From NCBI GenBank assembly GCA_031763025.1, contig JASSKH010000019.1, forward strand, positions 9,588,250 to 9,652,249: a stretch of 64,000 bases of DNA, in the 5' to 3' direction. The position numbers and the translations under genes were made by a program. Positions 10,351-21,317 of the stretch are shown here, piece after piece; positions within the stretch are counted from its first letter, which is position 1, and each line of letters starts with the position of its first letter. The notes under the pieces were generated by a model, which ran no database searches, was not told the DNA's origin, and worked only from the letters and a program-made list of their open reading frames with translations. Origin of the DNA: Macrocystis pyrifera (Eukaryota > Sar > Phaeophyceae > Laminariales > Laminariaceae).

Positions 10351-13300
10351 TGGTTGTGGTAACTATTGAGGGAGATTTACGCGGGCTCGACAGCTATGGG
10401 ACGAGAGCAAGAGCGCAATTCAAACAAATCGCCCTGCTGTAAACCCCTCGCAACTACAGGTGTCAAGCATGTTACGGCTACACGGGTAACGACTATACGG
10501 TGCGTTTGGCACACCTTCTCGCTTCCGCAGCTTCCTTCCTTGATCGCGTGCGTCCATCTGGCGCTGCTTGGAAGCTTGGCGGGCTTACATCCTAGCAAGT
10601 CTTTTTTCCGATCGAGCAGCAACTCTTAAATTGGTTGTTGTGTTGCGCGGGGTATGTCGTTTTCCCAAAGCAGTGACATCAAGTCGAGCGAACGCAGCGG
10701 TAACGCTGCTGGTCTCATCAAGACGCGATACGCCGAAGAAGCCAGTGGATGAACGCGAAACGCCGTTCAGTGCCGTCCTTGTACGAGATGGCGGTGTCGG
10801 TGGTGGGAGCTTGGCGTCATTGATGTCGTGGACCGCAATGGGCACGACAAGGAGAATGGCAGAACGAGACCAACGACGCCTAATCTCATCTGTGTCTCGC
10901 GTGATACCTTGTGTGATGTTGCTTGCCGCTGCTGTGGGGGTATACGACGGAGGAATACTGTTCTGGGACCTCGGGCAACCTCAAAGAACTGCTGCTGCTT
11001 TGCTGATGCTGTTATATGCTTGATAAGTACTTCTATTTACTTTAGATCAGAAAGCGACCCTGCCCTTAAACGCCACAGAAAATATCACAAAGCCTATGAG
11101 GTCAAGACCTTGCAGTCAGAAGCGACCTTGCACGGCCGTTTGCAAGCGGCGAGCAACCTCATTAACGTCGTTAGCCAATCCCGCTGAGGGACCCATGCTT
11201 CTAGAAGGTGATTCCAGTTTGGTTACGATCGATGCGCGGTAGCCAATTTGCGAAAGGTTTTTTATGTTCGCACCGACTCTGGCACAAAATGATTGTCTAC
11301 AAGCGATCATTCCGCGGGTGGGACTCGTGCGCGTAGCTCAAGACACAGGGCTCCGTTGAATCCGAACGTTGGCCCAGACTGCTTGTATGTGTGTCCGCTA
11401 TCGATTCGCGCGATATACACGTCAACCTCGGGGGCGGTTTGGGACCAGATTTTGCGAGGATTGAAGTTTCCTTTTTAAGGGGAGACAGACAGACAGACAA
11501 GTTTCGAAATTCCGCTATAGAATACATCATGTAGGTAAACCAAGTGAATTGTCATCGTCAGTGACCAGGCCCAGATGGGCGCGTAAAGCTGGCAGACGGG
11601 GTCGGCAACAAACTCCCGTTCCCCTCAATAAGTGTCCCGGGTACCGCAGCCCCCGCAAAATCCCCGACCAAGGAGCAACTTTGTTAGGAGGTGAGCATAC
11701 GCATATCACACTGAACATCGATTCAAAAGTACGACGAAAGCATATGTTAGAGATTTTCTCGCCGACGTCCCCTTTGGTTGTGGCGGCTATGAGGGTCTAG
11801 AGATAACACCCATTGACATCCCACCAGTAGCGCACAGCAGCGGAAGATGCACTGGCAGCAGGACCAGGAACCTCAATCTTTACACGTTTGCTATTGGGCG
11901 ATATGAGCTTCACTTTACGTAAAGCGAGGAACGCACATGTTACATATCATATACCATGTACCGTGTACATCATAGCTCACACTGGCGCCCTTCAACTTCA
12001 ACAAAAGAGCACTCTCACCAATCCCAGGTTGCAATTACGTATAGCAAGTTCAAGTCGAGACCAGTCGCATTCGGTGCCCCAACTCTCGCGCCCGCGCTGC
12101 GCCGAGAGTCCGCCATCATGATGTGAGACGTCCGGCTTCGCCCTGTGTGGTGTGTGTTCGCCCGCTTCCCCCTGCCCACGGCGAAATCCGGATTCGGAAC
12201 ACCCCAGGGCCGCGAGGCCCCGAGTCCACGCTAAACATCCAAGTAACTAATGTACCTCCAATACACACGGCTTGTGTTCCGTTCGATGTACACATATAGA
12301 AAATACAAAAGGCGCGCGAACGAACGCGCAGTCGAGCGGGTGATCGAGAGGGCGGCAGACAACCGCTGAAGGCGACCCAAGGCCCCCAAAACAATGCCGA
12401 GCGAACAGACGACCAGGTATGACACAGCGTCAGAAAAAGCGATCCTAGTGGTATGCAGTACTTGATACGAAGTAGGACATCAGTACGAATGGTACGGCCT
12501 AAGCGATGATACTGCTTGGTGAACATGAAGCGATGATACTGCTTGATCAACATCAAGCGATGATACTGCTTGGTGAACATCAAATGAACGTTATTTCCCA
12601 GGCCAAGGTGGTCCGAAGGTTTCTAGATATTCGTACGTGTAGTAACGAAGCTAAACCAGCGGCATCTAGTAACGTGCGTACGAACGCATGCAAAATACCC
12701 GTAGCATACACTATGTGAAGCAACGAAAATGCCAAACTTGAGAGAAGAACAGTACGAAGCAGCAATGCCAATAGTGCACTTGGATCATCCCCTGATCCCC
12801 TAATCCCTTACTATTCACGAAATCCTGATTGTAATCCTTTGCTTTTCCCAAGAAAACGCTGGGACACATCATTTTGCTCTCGGCCTCATGCGCTCCTCAC
12901 CCTTCTCTCGATCACCTCTCTAATGATTCGATCTCGGCCTGATTTCCCTCCCGCTCTGTCTCAGTGAGCCCCGTCGCGCGCCGTGCGTGAGACTCGTGGT
13001 CCCTCTTCGTCGATCACTCGATCCCTATGATATTCGAGCTGCGAACCAACCTCGCTCTAAATATACTTGGTCAGCAGCCGATTGTATCGTCATTTCAACA
13101 GTTAAGCGACCCTTATAGCTCGGACACACTGGATGCATCGCAAGACCAGAAGGCCAGGCAGTGTCTAATGTTTTGTTTTCTCACGCTTCGACGACTACGC
13201 GATGCATGGACAAAAAAGTGACCACCCCCGTCCTTTTCACTGCCTTTTTACCCGCCAGCAACCGCTGATAGCGCGAGGCCGCGTTCTCTCTGTGCGCATT

Positions 13301-15436
13301 CACCGCAGCCCTCTCCTATATTTCCAAGCTAAATCCTGAACCCGCTGCATCCGACGCCTTACCTCCCACGCCCGCGTCACACTGAACGTTGGCCGGGTAA
13401 GTGCGAGGCCACCGGTTTCGCCCTGTCTAGACCATTGACCTCGCCGGAAACGCCTCGGCCGAAATGTCACAGGGTCTGCGCCCCCTCGAGGCTACACTAA
13501 TTCACGGAGTACGACCTACCACTACTACTAGGCCGTACACCCGACGGGTTGCATTACTTTAGTACTTCCTCCATCTACATATATTTCTTATATTCCAAAC
13601 CTGTGACGTCGTCTGTCCGTGACGTACGAGGAACGAACTTTAGAACATGGTGTGCATGGCCAGGCAATGCCATACAGTGCCTTGAAACGCCAGCAAAATA
13701 TAATCGCTAGCGCTAGGTTGGAAGCCTCGACTTGTCTAAACCTCGCCTTGGCCTCTACAGCCGTGGAGGGATCAGCCAATGGCGGACTCGCGGAAACGTT
13801 GGGTAAAGAGTCATACGCCATGCACGGAAGTGCTTGACTCTAAATTAATCCAATGAGACAGGCATGCATGTAGCGTTTGTGTATCAGCTTCAAATGACAA
13901 AACATCAAAAGCCTTGGGCACAATCTACTAATGTGTAACTGATCATGTTGGTGAGCACCCTCTCTGCAGAATTGCGTGCGGCGAATTCAAACACCTCAAG
14001 TCGTGCCAAGACCTTCGTCAAGGTTACGGTGCCTGCCGCAACTGATGCATAAGACCGACTGTGATGATGGTTGTCTCCTCTATAACCTATATTTCTACAG
14101 TACTTCACTTAGAGCAAACAAGTATGACGCTTGTCTCAACACATTCTAATTTCAAACGTGGGACCGTACCGCAGAGAAAAGGCAACAAATCGTACAAATA
14201 TGCCGCAGACTGTGTGCCCTCCCCCACACTCGTCCACACGATACGTTTGGCCTCGCCTCAAAACTATGAAACTCACCCGAATAGTATCGGGTAACTCTTA
14301 CGCCGGCGGTTTCAACATTGGTCAATTTTACCCGCGACGCCTACGAATGCGCGAACTAAGGAACTATATGTAGATCTTAACATTACCCAGGTCCTTTACG
14401 CCCGGAGCCTAATTAGAATTCAACGCGTGTGGTTGGCAAGCCGCGCTTCGTGGGCCTGCCATCCTGTCAGTCAAAACGTGGTGCCAACTTTGGCCCTTTG
14501 GATATGATGAAGAATACTCATCCCCAGTACACAGAGTGGATACAGTGCCTACGCAAATATCACCTGGTGACCACTCGAAACAAATTGAACCGTGCTCAAG
14601 GCCTACCTTTGAGTTCAGGGATGCCATTAAGCTGGGCTGCTATCGCTGAGAACCCATTTAGCTAACTGGGTTTACAAGAGTGCCCGCACGTATCAGCCGT
14701 ACGCGGACTTGTGGCAGGGACAGAACAAAATGTATATCTTACAATCTGCTACCGCGGGGAACCGACCAAGCTAGCTGGAGACCTATACAAGAGCGCTACT
14801 GTAGTATATATCAACCCTACGTGGATTGGCAAAACAAACGAAAACATACATGTCTTGCACTCTCGAATATACCTGGTAGCGAACAGCATTACGTGCAGCA
14901 GATACTAAAAGACGAACGCCATTGTTAGACAGAACCATCTCTACCTGGTACAGATCATTCCGCACTGCTTCTCTGGCCCTCACAAACAGGACGGGCATGC
15001 AGACAGCAGCACCACCGACATCAAACTATGATACATCCATCTAAAACGTGTTTGAAATATATTAAGCCAAGGACGCGTCTACTTCCTGAACACTTACGGG
15101 TACGCCAGCTGTGGATACCCAAATCAATCTAGTTGTGTACCTCCAAGAAAATTGCGCATATGTGATATACCTGTCAGCGATAAAATCGACCACTTGAATA
15201 ATCAATGGTCCAGCAATCACTAATCTAACGGCAACAATGCATTACCCTCTCAGGCAGCCGTGCTCAGCATCGAAGGGAACGGAAAGGCTAGAGGCAAGGG
15301 TATGTCTAATGTTTACTCGTGTCGAATATATTTCTTCACCCACGACCGAGGATGAAGTTTGTGTTTAACGCTGGTCATCAGACGAAGGAGTGTCTCTCTT
15401 AGTTTCTTCTTCGCCTTTGCGGGTCAGAGGACCCAA
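10351..15436. other. Gene-poor stretch, no supported gene
   Basis: Short open frames occur on both strands, none with a known motif. The longest, 10568-11023 (plus) and 12116-12583 (minus), are discussed among the rejected items. Small features include a GACA microsatellite near 11483 and the 27-bp repeats at 12501-12581. Exons of an unrecognised gene cannot be excluded. Confidence 0.4.
12501..12581 (+). repeat. Three 27-bp tandem repeats
   Basis: AAGCGATGATACTGCTTGGT begins at 12501, 12528 and 12555 with a strict 27-bp period. The middle copy has GATC in place of GGTG. Confidence 0.85.
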
Positions 15437-15805
15437 TCATGGAGGTCCTAAAGTGATATCACGCCGGACTAGCAACGGGGGCAACGTCGACGACCCCTTG
15501 GTTACGTCTGCTCTCGCCCCGGACGGCGAACACTGCAACGTTCCATCTACATGATCTCGGTCCACCCGTCTCGTCAACCCAATGCAGGAAGGAGGAACAC
15601 CGTCAGACACAGCCGCCCACCCCCCCTGACCTGCAAATGCCGAGACCAATGCGCCTGACCTACCGTCACCCTCAAAGGTTGCTCCGCGGTCCGCGTGTGT
15701 ATCATGAGTTTCACTGCCGTCACTGTCGCTGGAAGAAAACACGGTGTCAAACAATACGGATGCACCTCTTCCACCCTTAGAACCATGGCCCATCCGTGTT
15801 GCCAA
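15437..15805 (-). CDS. Possible 3' exon of the membrane-protein gene
   Basis: An open frame just downstream of the 414-codon exon frame on the same strand. It is rich in Ser, Asp and Gly (SSSDSDGSETHDTHADRG) and looks more like a cytoplasmic tail than random sequence. Skipping the stop at 15845 through a short intron could join it; GACGGCAG near 15830 is a conceivable acceptor. There is no direct support. Confidence 0.2.
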   Translation of the reverse strand: MATRMGHGSKGGRGASVLFDTVFSSSDSDGSETHDTHADRGATFEGDGRSGALVSAFAGQGGWAAVSDGVPPSCIGLTRRVDRDHVDGTLQCSPSGARADVTKGSSTLPPLLVRRDITLGPP

Positions 15806-15844
15806 CTTCGCCGGAGAAGGACACTCTGCCGTCGTGCCAGCCCT

Positions 15845-17053
15845 TCAATTGGCATTGGAAGGGACAGGGGACGCAGTCAGAGAGTAAGACGTCGGGTAGT
15901 GGAAGTCTCTATTCCGGCCCGGAAAGGCTCTACTCTGATGTACCCGCACTCCCTTCAGCACCATAGTCCGTGATCTCACCGGGACGACATCACCTCCGTA
16001 ACCACCGTTACAAGGAGATACGGTGGAGACTGTTGGAGTAGCTTCGATATTTTCGACGACCGTACCCCCTTTTCTGAGGAATCGTGCACAGCCACTCTGA
16101 GCGTAATTTGTGTCAACGACGACAGTCATGCTGCCTGTGTCTTCCTTGCGCACAAAGATACGCATATCTGCGGGCAACCTATCGCCCACTGTCGCCCCCG
16201 ATATAGAAACCGCACGAATAAGCTCGTCCCGGTCGTACACATCCATGCCGATGCTGGAGGGCAAGCAAAACGAATAAACGATGCCAATCGAGGTCAGCAA
16301 CATAATGCATATGAAGCACGTCAACCCGTTCACGCCTACTTGCAGTCCTACCTCCACCTTCTCCAACTGTTGAATGTCTACGTGGTCTGCGTTGGGGCGC
16401 TCGCCGAACGGTGTGGCTCGTTTGGCTGCGCTTCCGTATGGTTGGCGGCTCTCGCTGAACTTTCGGAGCAACCCAAAGCAGCCGCCGCCAGATACCTCGC
16501 CATGCGAGATTCCTGTGACCACCGCCTCTGCGAGCCGCATGGTGGCTGCGATATGGAACTCGTGTTTCAGCTCACGCTCAGCGGAGGTATTGTTTGTAGG
16601 TTCGACGGACCAAATAGAATACATAAAGCTAGGGTAACCGCTACTTTCCTCCACGATTAGGAATACATCATCATCACTATCGTTTCGCTTCATTATTATT
16701 GTCGGCGGGGTAGTGGTAGTGGTGTTCATCGAATCGCCCGTCAGACTGGGTCCTTCTTCGCACTCTAAAACGCTTCCCCATTTTTCGTCTCCAACATACA
16801 GGTTCATGACTTTGTTGCTGTCGTTACCCGCGCACTCAAGGCCCTGTACCTTGACGGGCTCCCCGTCGCGGTAGTAGAATGGGCGAGGACCCATCGCTGC
16901 TTCATTGTACCAAAACGCGACACTGACTGCGCCGTCGATAAAGCCTTCATATTGAGTAGTGGCCTCCATATAATACCTCGACTTAGCGCTGTCTTCGTCA
17001 ACGTTGGGCAAGTCAATCCATTTTGTATCGCCAAGATGTTTCCGGGTCATTAC
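15845..17053 (-). CDS. Three-pass membrane protein, exon 2 (C-terminal 402 residues)
   Basis: Function unknown. The exon opens after a good acceptor, TTTTTGCAG on the minus strand, ending at 17054. It enters in phase 0 as VMTRKHLGDTKW and runs to a stop at 15845. With exon 1 the protein is 534 residues. The first about 230 residues of this exon look extracellular. They carry several N-glycosylation sequons (NDS, NTT, NDS, NNTS) and paired Cys. A membrane segment follows at about protein residues 370-394 (LTCFICIMLLTSIGIVYSFC), then a soluble tail of about 140 residues. The LINE on the plus strand begins about 130 bp upstream, inside the intron. No family is recognised. The 3' end may differ if a further exon exists. 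Confidence 0.65.
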   Translation of the reverse strand, partial: VMTRKHLGDTKWIDLPNVDEDSAKSRYYMEATTQYEGFIDGAVSVAFWYNEAAMGPRPFYYRDGEPVKVQGLECAGNDSNKVMNLYVGDEKWGSVLECEEGPSLTGDSMNTTTTTPPTIIMKRNDSDDDVFLIVEESSGYPSFMYSIWSVEPTNNTSAERELKHEFHIAATMRLAEAVVTGISHGEVSGGGCFGLLRKFSESRQPYGSAAKRATPFGERPNADHVDIQQLEKVEVGLQVGVNGLTCFICIMLLTSIGIVYSFCLPSSIGMDVYDRDELIRAVSISGATVGDRLPADMRIFVRKEDTGSMTVVVDTNYAQSGCARFLRKGGTVVENIEATPTVSTVSPCNGGYGGDVVPVRSRTMVLKGVRVHQSRAFPGRNRDFHYPTSYSLTASPVPSNAN

Positions 17054-17294
17054 CTGCAAAAATGTTGTCAAGATACAGGCCAAACACAAAAAAGAGCGAA
17101 TAGGAGGTCACGTCAGGATAGGTCCCAAGCAAACCCACGCAAAACTAGCTTAACCCCCCCCTCCAATAAAAAACTTGGACAGGGTGGGAGGAATATGCTA
17201 TAGCTAGAAAGAAAGTAAACGAGATGGTAGAGAAGAAGAAGAAAGGGATACAGAAGACGTAGTAAATAAAACGAATGAAGACTTTGAGGGCGGG

Positions 17295-17741
17295 ATGAAG
17301 CAGATGTGGGTAGGGATAAAAGGGATACTTGGCAAACAAGCAGGAGAGGCAGACACGGGAATAACTACTCTAAGAGCACAGAACGGTAAAATGGTTAGTA
17401 GTTCTAAGGGCAAAAGGGAAGTACTAGTAGAGCATTACCGAAAGCTAGGAACACCCACAGCCAACGAAACGCTCCAAGCAAAATTCGAGAAGGAAATCAA
17501 TGCGTGGGCCGAGGCGAACGTACATACATCAGAAGGGGAAGACCGTGGTTCGGAAGGGTTACAGAGAGAGTTCACAAGGGAAGAAGTAAAGAATTGTGTA
17601 GCTAAACTTAAGAATAGAAAGGCAGCAGGGGCAGACCAAATAGTGAATGAATTTATGAAGTACGGGGGAGAAGGAATGTTTACCATGATGGCTATGCATA
17701 ATGTTGTATATCTGGATATGGAAAAACGAGTACGCACCTAG
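17295..17741 (+). pseudogene. LINE reverse transcriptase, N-terminal part
   Basis: Carries the sequence typical of the region just before RT motif 1: FTREEVKNCVAKLKNRKAAG, then ADQIVNEFMKYGGEG. A frameshift near 17715 separates it from the WKNEYAPSRWREGVI segment, which is read in another frame up to the MITE. It would form the RT fingers in an intact element. Confidence 0.85.
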
Positions 17742-17763
17742 TAGGTGGAGAGAAGGAGTAATA

Positions 17764-17868
17764 TTACGGTGGTCTATAGTTCATAGGACCTACGGTACAC
17801 ACAAAACCCTATATATTTACCTATTTTTACTAACAATATTTGGTCCTGTTAACTATGGTCCCCCGTAA
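17764..17868 (+). mobile_element. 105-bp mariner-type MITE, copy 1
   Basis: Terminal inverted repeats TTACGG...CCGTAA flanked by TA on both sides (17762-17763 and 17869-17870). It interrupts the LINE RT. Removing the element and one TA restores an in-frame junction between RWREGVI and VNLFKKGDK. Two more copies of exactly 105 bp lie at 49036 and 62577. TA duplication and short length suggest a non-autonomous Tc1/mariner derivative. Confidence 0.88.
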
Positions 17869-17870
17869 TA

Positions 17871-18550
17871 GTAAATTTATTCAAGAAAGGAGATAAGGCT
17901 GACCCGGGAAACTATAGAGGGATAACCCTACTAAGCACAGTAGACAAAACAGTTTGTAAGATTTGGAACGATAGAATGGGAACCATGATGAAGAAGGAAG
18001 ACAAAATAAGCGAAGGGCAAGCAGGGTTTAGGCCAAACCGTAGCTGCGTAGACCATGTGTACACCTTAGGTAAGATTATTCAAGGTAGGAAAGGCGCGGG
18101 ACTAACAACGTACTGTTTCTTTCTAGATGTGCAGAAAGCCTACGACACAGTATGGAGAAATGGATTGTGGAAAAAACTGTGGGAAATAGGAATCAGAGGA
18201 AAGATTTGGAGAATGCTGAAAAAGATGACGGAATGTGCGAGAAGTGCTGTGATGCTGGATGGGGAAATATCGAAGTATGCTGATATTTTACAAGGAGTTG
18301 CACAGAAATGTACGTTACCACCTTACTTATTCGGCGAACGTCAAGAAACGCGCAGTAGTTGTTTGCAACGAAGCTAAGGTACACCCGGTAAATTTTAGTT
18401 GGAAGTGGGGAGACCTGACTTATTCAAGATATATATTAACGACCTGATAGTAGCAGTCGAGGGAGCAAGGCATGGAGTCACGGTAGGGAAAAATACGGTG
18501 TCGGGATTAATGTTTGCGGATGACTTCGTGGGGATATCAGAAACACCCTA
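17871..18550 (+). pseudogene. LINE reverse transcriptase core
   Basis: The frame resumes after the MITE with NLFKKGDKADPGNYRGITLL, the usual start of the RT palm in LINEs. GQAGFRPNRSCVDHV follows, then motif A (FLDVQKAYDTVW near 18120) and the catalytic FADD at 18513-18524. Between the last two, a 93-bp in-frame insertion (18325-18417) brings a stop codon at about 18375. A second stop lies at 18549. Both catalytic motifs survive, but no intact protein can be made. Confidence 0.88.
18325..18417 (+). repeat. 93-bp insertion copied from downstream LINE sequence
   Basis: ACTTATTC occurs at 18325-18332 and again at 18418-18425. The 93 bp from the first copy to the second match 18607-18690 of the same LINE at roughly 85-90 percent by eye (TAGTTGTTTGCAACGAAG, GGTACACCCGGTAAATTTTA). 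It separates sequence that is contiguous in an RT (LPPYLF and KIYINDL). Confidence 0.7.
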
Positions 18551-18551
18551 A

Positions 18552-19855
18552 GGATTGCAGAAACGAATAGAGAAGGCGCTAGGATACACCAGGAAATGGA
18601 CGGTTACGGCCAACGTCAGGAAATGCGCCGTAGTTGTTTGCAACGAAGATAAGGTACACCCGGTAAATTTTAGTTGGAAGTGGCGAGAAGATGAATTGCC
18701 GATCGTAAACCAGTATACATATCTTGTCGTAGAGATTTAAAAGACTGCTCTTGGAATACACATATAGCAAGCGTAATAGGAAAGGGAAAGGCACAAGTAG
18801 GCAACATGGATGCGATCCTAACAGACTCGAACCTTGACACTAGGATTAGGAGATGTATCTTGATGAATGTGATAGTACCAAAGCTAGAATATGCAGGACA
18901 AGTATGGGAAGGAAACACGAAACTCGTAAAACTGTTGGAAACAGTACAAATGACAGCAGATAAAAAAAATACTAAGACGCTCAAGTACGACTAGTAATAC
19001 AGTATTAAGAGCAGAATTGGGAATGCGCCCACTCAAGACAGATACAGACACGAGCAAGATGAGCTGGCAATATAAATTAAGGAACATGCCAAAAAAGAGG
19101 TTGCCAGCCATAGTTGATAGAGCTGTATGGGAGAAAGTAACAAAAGGGCGAGCTGGAATAAGGTGGGATGGCGTAGTTGAAAAGTATGGAAGGATATAGG
19201 GGGAAACCAAGAAGAGATGATGTCCGCCGGGACGTTTGGGAGGTACAAGGCAGAAGTAGAAGAAAGGATAGAAAGAAGGGAAAGGCTAGCGCTAAGAAAC
19301 AAGGTGGAATCGGAAAAACACTTAGAGATATACGGGGGATTGAGGGAAGGAATAAGAATGAAAACGTATTTGCATGGCCTAATGGACTTCGCGAAAACGC
19401 TGAAACTGCGCTTTCGTGTAGGGGACCTGGACCTGCCAGAAGAAGAAAGAGGTACACCAGTAGCCGGCAGGAAGAGGAAGTAGACGCACAGATGTGCCGT
19501 TGTGGCAAAGAAATAGAGAGTAGAACTCACATAGTAGGAGAATGTGAAATATACAAGGAGGAACGGGATGTGTTAGAAGAGGAGATGAGGAAAATAGACG
19601 AATGTGGCATTGAGGAGTTTGATACGATGAATTGCAGCGAGAAAACGATCGCTATCCGAGGAGATAGATGGTGGCCACAGGAGGCCAAACAGGAAGGGGA
19701 TAAGATTAGAAAAAAAAGTTTCTATGTAATACATGGAAAGAACCCAATGAGCGCCCAATTGTTGGAGGTGTCTCTATTAGGAGCAGAAACGGTGCTCCGT
19801 CTCGAAAGGGATGCGTGGTCAATGGTCAAATGGCTAAGGCAAGCAACAAATGAGT

Positions 19856-19894
<39 letters not shown>
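18552..19894 (+). pseudogene. LINE RT thumb and C-terminal zinc motif
   Basis: Read in at least three frames. It starts with RIEKALGYTRKW and NVRKCAVVVCNE (the post-palm K-C segment) and continues with the IRRCILMNVIVPKLEYAGQVW region typical of LINE thumbs. It ends with MCRCGKEIESRTHIVGEC near 19490, a C-X-C...H-X4-C arrangement found at the C-terminus of many LINE second proteins. The last readable residues run into the poly-C tract and become polyproline. Confidence 0.8.
19857..19894 (+). repeat. Homopolymer of 38 C
   Basis: An unbroken C run at the 3' end of the LINE, following AATGAGTA. Runs this long are prone to length error in sequencing, so the count is approximate. Confidence 0.9.
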
Positions 19895-19897
<3 letters not shown>

Positions 19898-20420
19898 ATA
19901 GCTGGTATATACATAGTTTGGGTGGGCGACGGTTGGCGACGACGCTGTAAAACACGCCTCTCACTGCGTGAGCTAGTCAGCGAGGATACCGATTTGTTTT
20001 TTTTTTTAGCGGTTACCACGGCTGGCAGTCAAGTCAGATCATTTTTGTGCAGGGAGAAGCTTCACTCCGCACAAGGGGGATGATCGTATCACGTAGTGTG
20101 TATATAGTGAGGCACCCAGGAGTCAGTTACATAGTAACCCCATTGCTGTCTCTGGCAGTGTTCACACCAGAAATTAAATCAATTCATTGATGCTGCCATC
20201 TATATAAGAAAACCCGCCTCTAAAGCGATTCTTAGTGGGATGCCGCTCACCCTTCATACGACTCGCCCAACACCTGACGGCGCTTCGCACTTGGTGCAAT
20301 CAATGTCTGCCTGGTCGGTGAAAACCCGACGTGCTCCGTCCCGGCATTGTAGGGATGCGAGGGTCCATGGTCATATTACTACGGCCATGCACGCTAATGA
20401 GTACACCCCCCGCAATTGCC

Positions 20421-20475
20421 CCGTCTCGAAAGAGATGCGTAGTCAATGGTCAAATCACTAAGTCAAGCAACATAC
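20421..20475 (+). repeat. LINE 3'-end fragment
   Basis: CCGTCTCGAAAGAGATGCG, then TAGTCAATGGTCAAATC, matches the last codons of the LINE at 19796-19850. AATGAGTACACCCCCC at 20396 and ATGAGTACTCCGCCC at 20533 echo its C-rich tail. Several truncated tails therefore lie just downstream of the main copy. Confidence 0.65.
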
Positions 20476-20921
20476 GAATACGCACCTTCTTCCCTCCCCC
20501 GTTATGGTGATACGACTGCTGCCATCCATGATTATGAGTACTCCGCCCGCCGCCTCAAGGCTGGCTTAGTCGTGTGAACATATAGAGGACTGCTCATAGC
20601 AACGTGGGGAACCTGATAGATAAGACTAGGCAAGGTTCGTGCTGGACAAACTAAGTTCTCTCCGATAGAGAATCACCCTTATTGTCCGAGGATCCTCACT
20701 TCAGGAGCTCTATACTTCACCCAAAAACCACTTTCAGCAAAAATCAAATTACATCCCGATGAATAATCGTGTCATGGCCCAAGTATACAAGGTCGTCATT
20801 TTTCGAAACAAGAATGGCATTCCAACGATTGCGGATGAAAGAACCCCGTCATTCAAAAAAAATAAAAACGAAAATGTGCTACCTCTGTCATAGAACGCGT
20901 CAAACGTGAGAACAGGCTCAC

Positions 20922-21317
20922 CTGCCAACCTTCCGTACCACGTGTGTTCCTTTCAATCACCGGGGGTGGTCGGTTGAGTAGATCCGCTTGCCCCTCGTAA
21001 TAGGCCAGGTCCATCGATAGCACTAGACCCCAAGACGCCAGCGAAAACACGCCCAGCAGCACCGTTATCACACGCGACGCGTCCCATTTCCCCCGCCCTC
21101 CGAAGACCTCCGCCACCATAGGATAGCTGGTGACATCCACGGACTGGCGCTTCTCGATGGCTCTCCAGGCGCGGTAGGCCCGCACCCTCTGGTAGGCGGA
21201 CTCGATAGTCGGGTGCAAGAAGTAGGCAAGGAAGATGAAGGAGAACCCGATGGTGAGAGTGCCGTCCACAGGCCTGGTATTTATCACATACGTTTTACTG
21301 CTCAAGAACGTGGACAT
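20922..21317 (-). CDS. Three-pass membrane protein, exon 1 (N-terminal 132 residues)
   Basis: Function unknown. The frame opens at ATG 21317-21315 and closes at a consensus donor (GGCAG|GTGAG) after 132 complete codons, ending EGWQ. Membrane segments lie at about residues 20-38 (TLTIGFSFIFLAYFLHP) and 82-103 (VITVLLGVFSLASWGLVLSM). A charged, Arg-rich loop of about 45 residues separates them. After the second segment the chain continues into the probable extracellular region of exon 2. The start was chosen because it is the first ATG of the frame; upstream non-coding exons are possible. Confidence 0.65.

Larger units (their letters stand above)
17180..19894 (+). mobile_element. Non-LTR retrotransposon (LINE), decayed
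   Basis: A 5'-truncated LINE. It keeps the end of the linker before the RT, the RT domain and a C-terminal cysteine-histidine motif. No apurinic endonuclease is visible upstream. The reading is broken by at least one frameshift near 17715, a 105-bp MITE at 17764-17868, a 93-bp insertion at 18325-18417, a stop at 18549 and several shifts after 18730. The 3' end runs into 38 consecutive C bases. It lies antisense in a host intron, so it is probably tolerated because it is spliced out. Confidence 0.88.
17054..20921 (-). other. Intron of 3.87 kb holding an antisense LINE
   Basis: Donor GGCAG|GTGAG (exon edge 20922) and acceptor TTTTTGCAG| (exon edge 17053) are both phase 0 on the minus strand. 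The interior is almost wholly occupied by a decayed LINE in the opposite orientation, its C38 tract and tail fragments. The exon joins were inferred from frame and splice signals only. Confidence 0.6.

Noticed and set aside
10568..11023. 151-codon plus-strand frame, with an 86-codon frame opposite
   Set aside because: Both strands are open in a GC-rich stretch. There is no domain, no splice context and no neighbour support.
12116..12583. 155-codon minus-strand frame
   Set aside because: The first 27 residues are a translated 27-bp repeat and the rest has no recognisable motif.
19722..20083. Polyproline or polyglycine proteins across the C38 run
   Set aside because: They exist only because the homopolymer reads as Pro or Gly in every frame.
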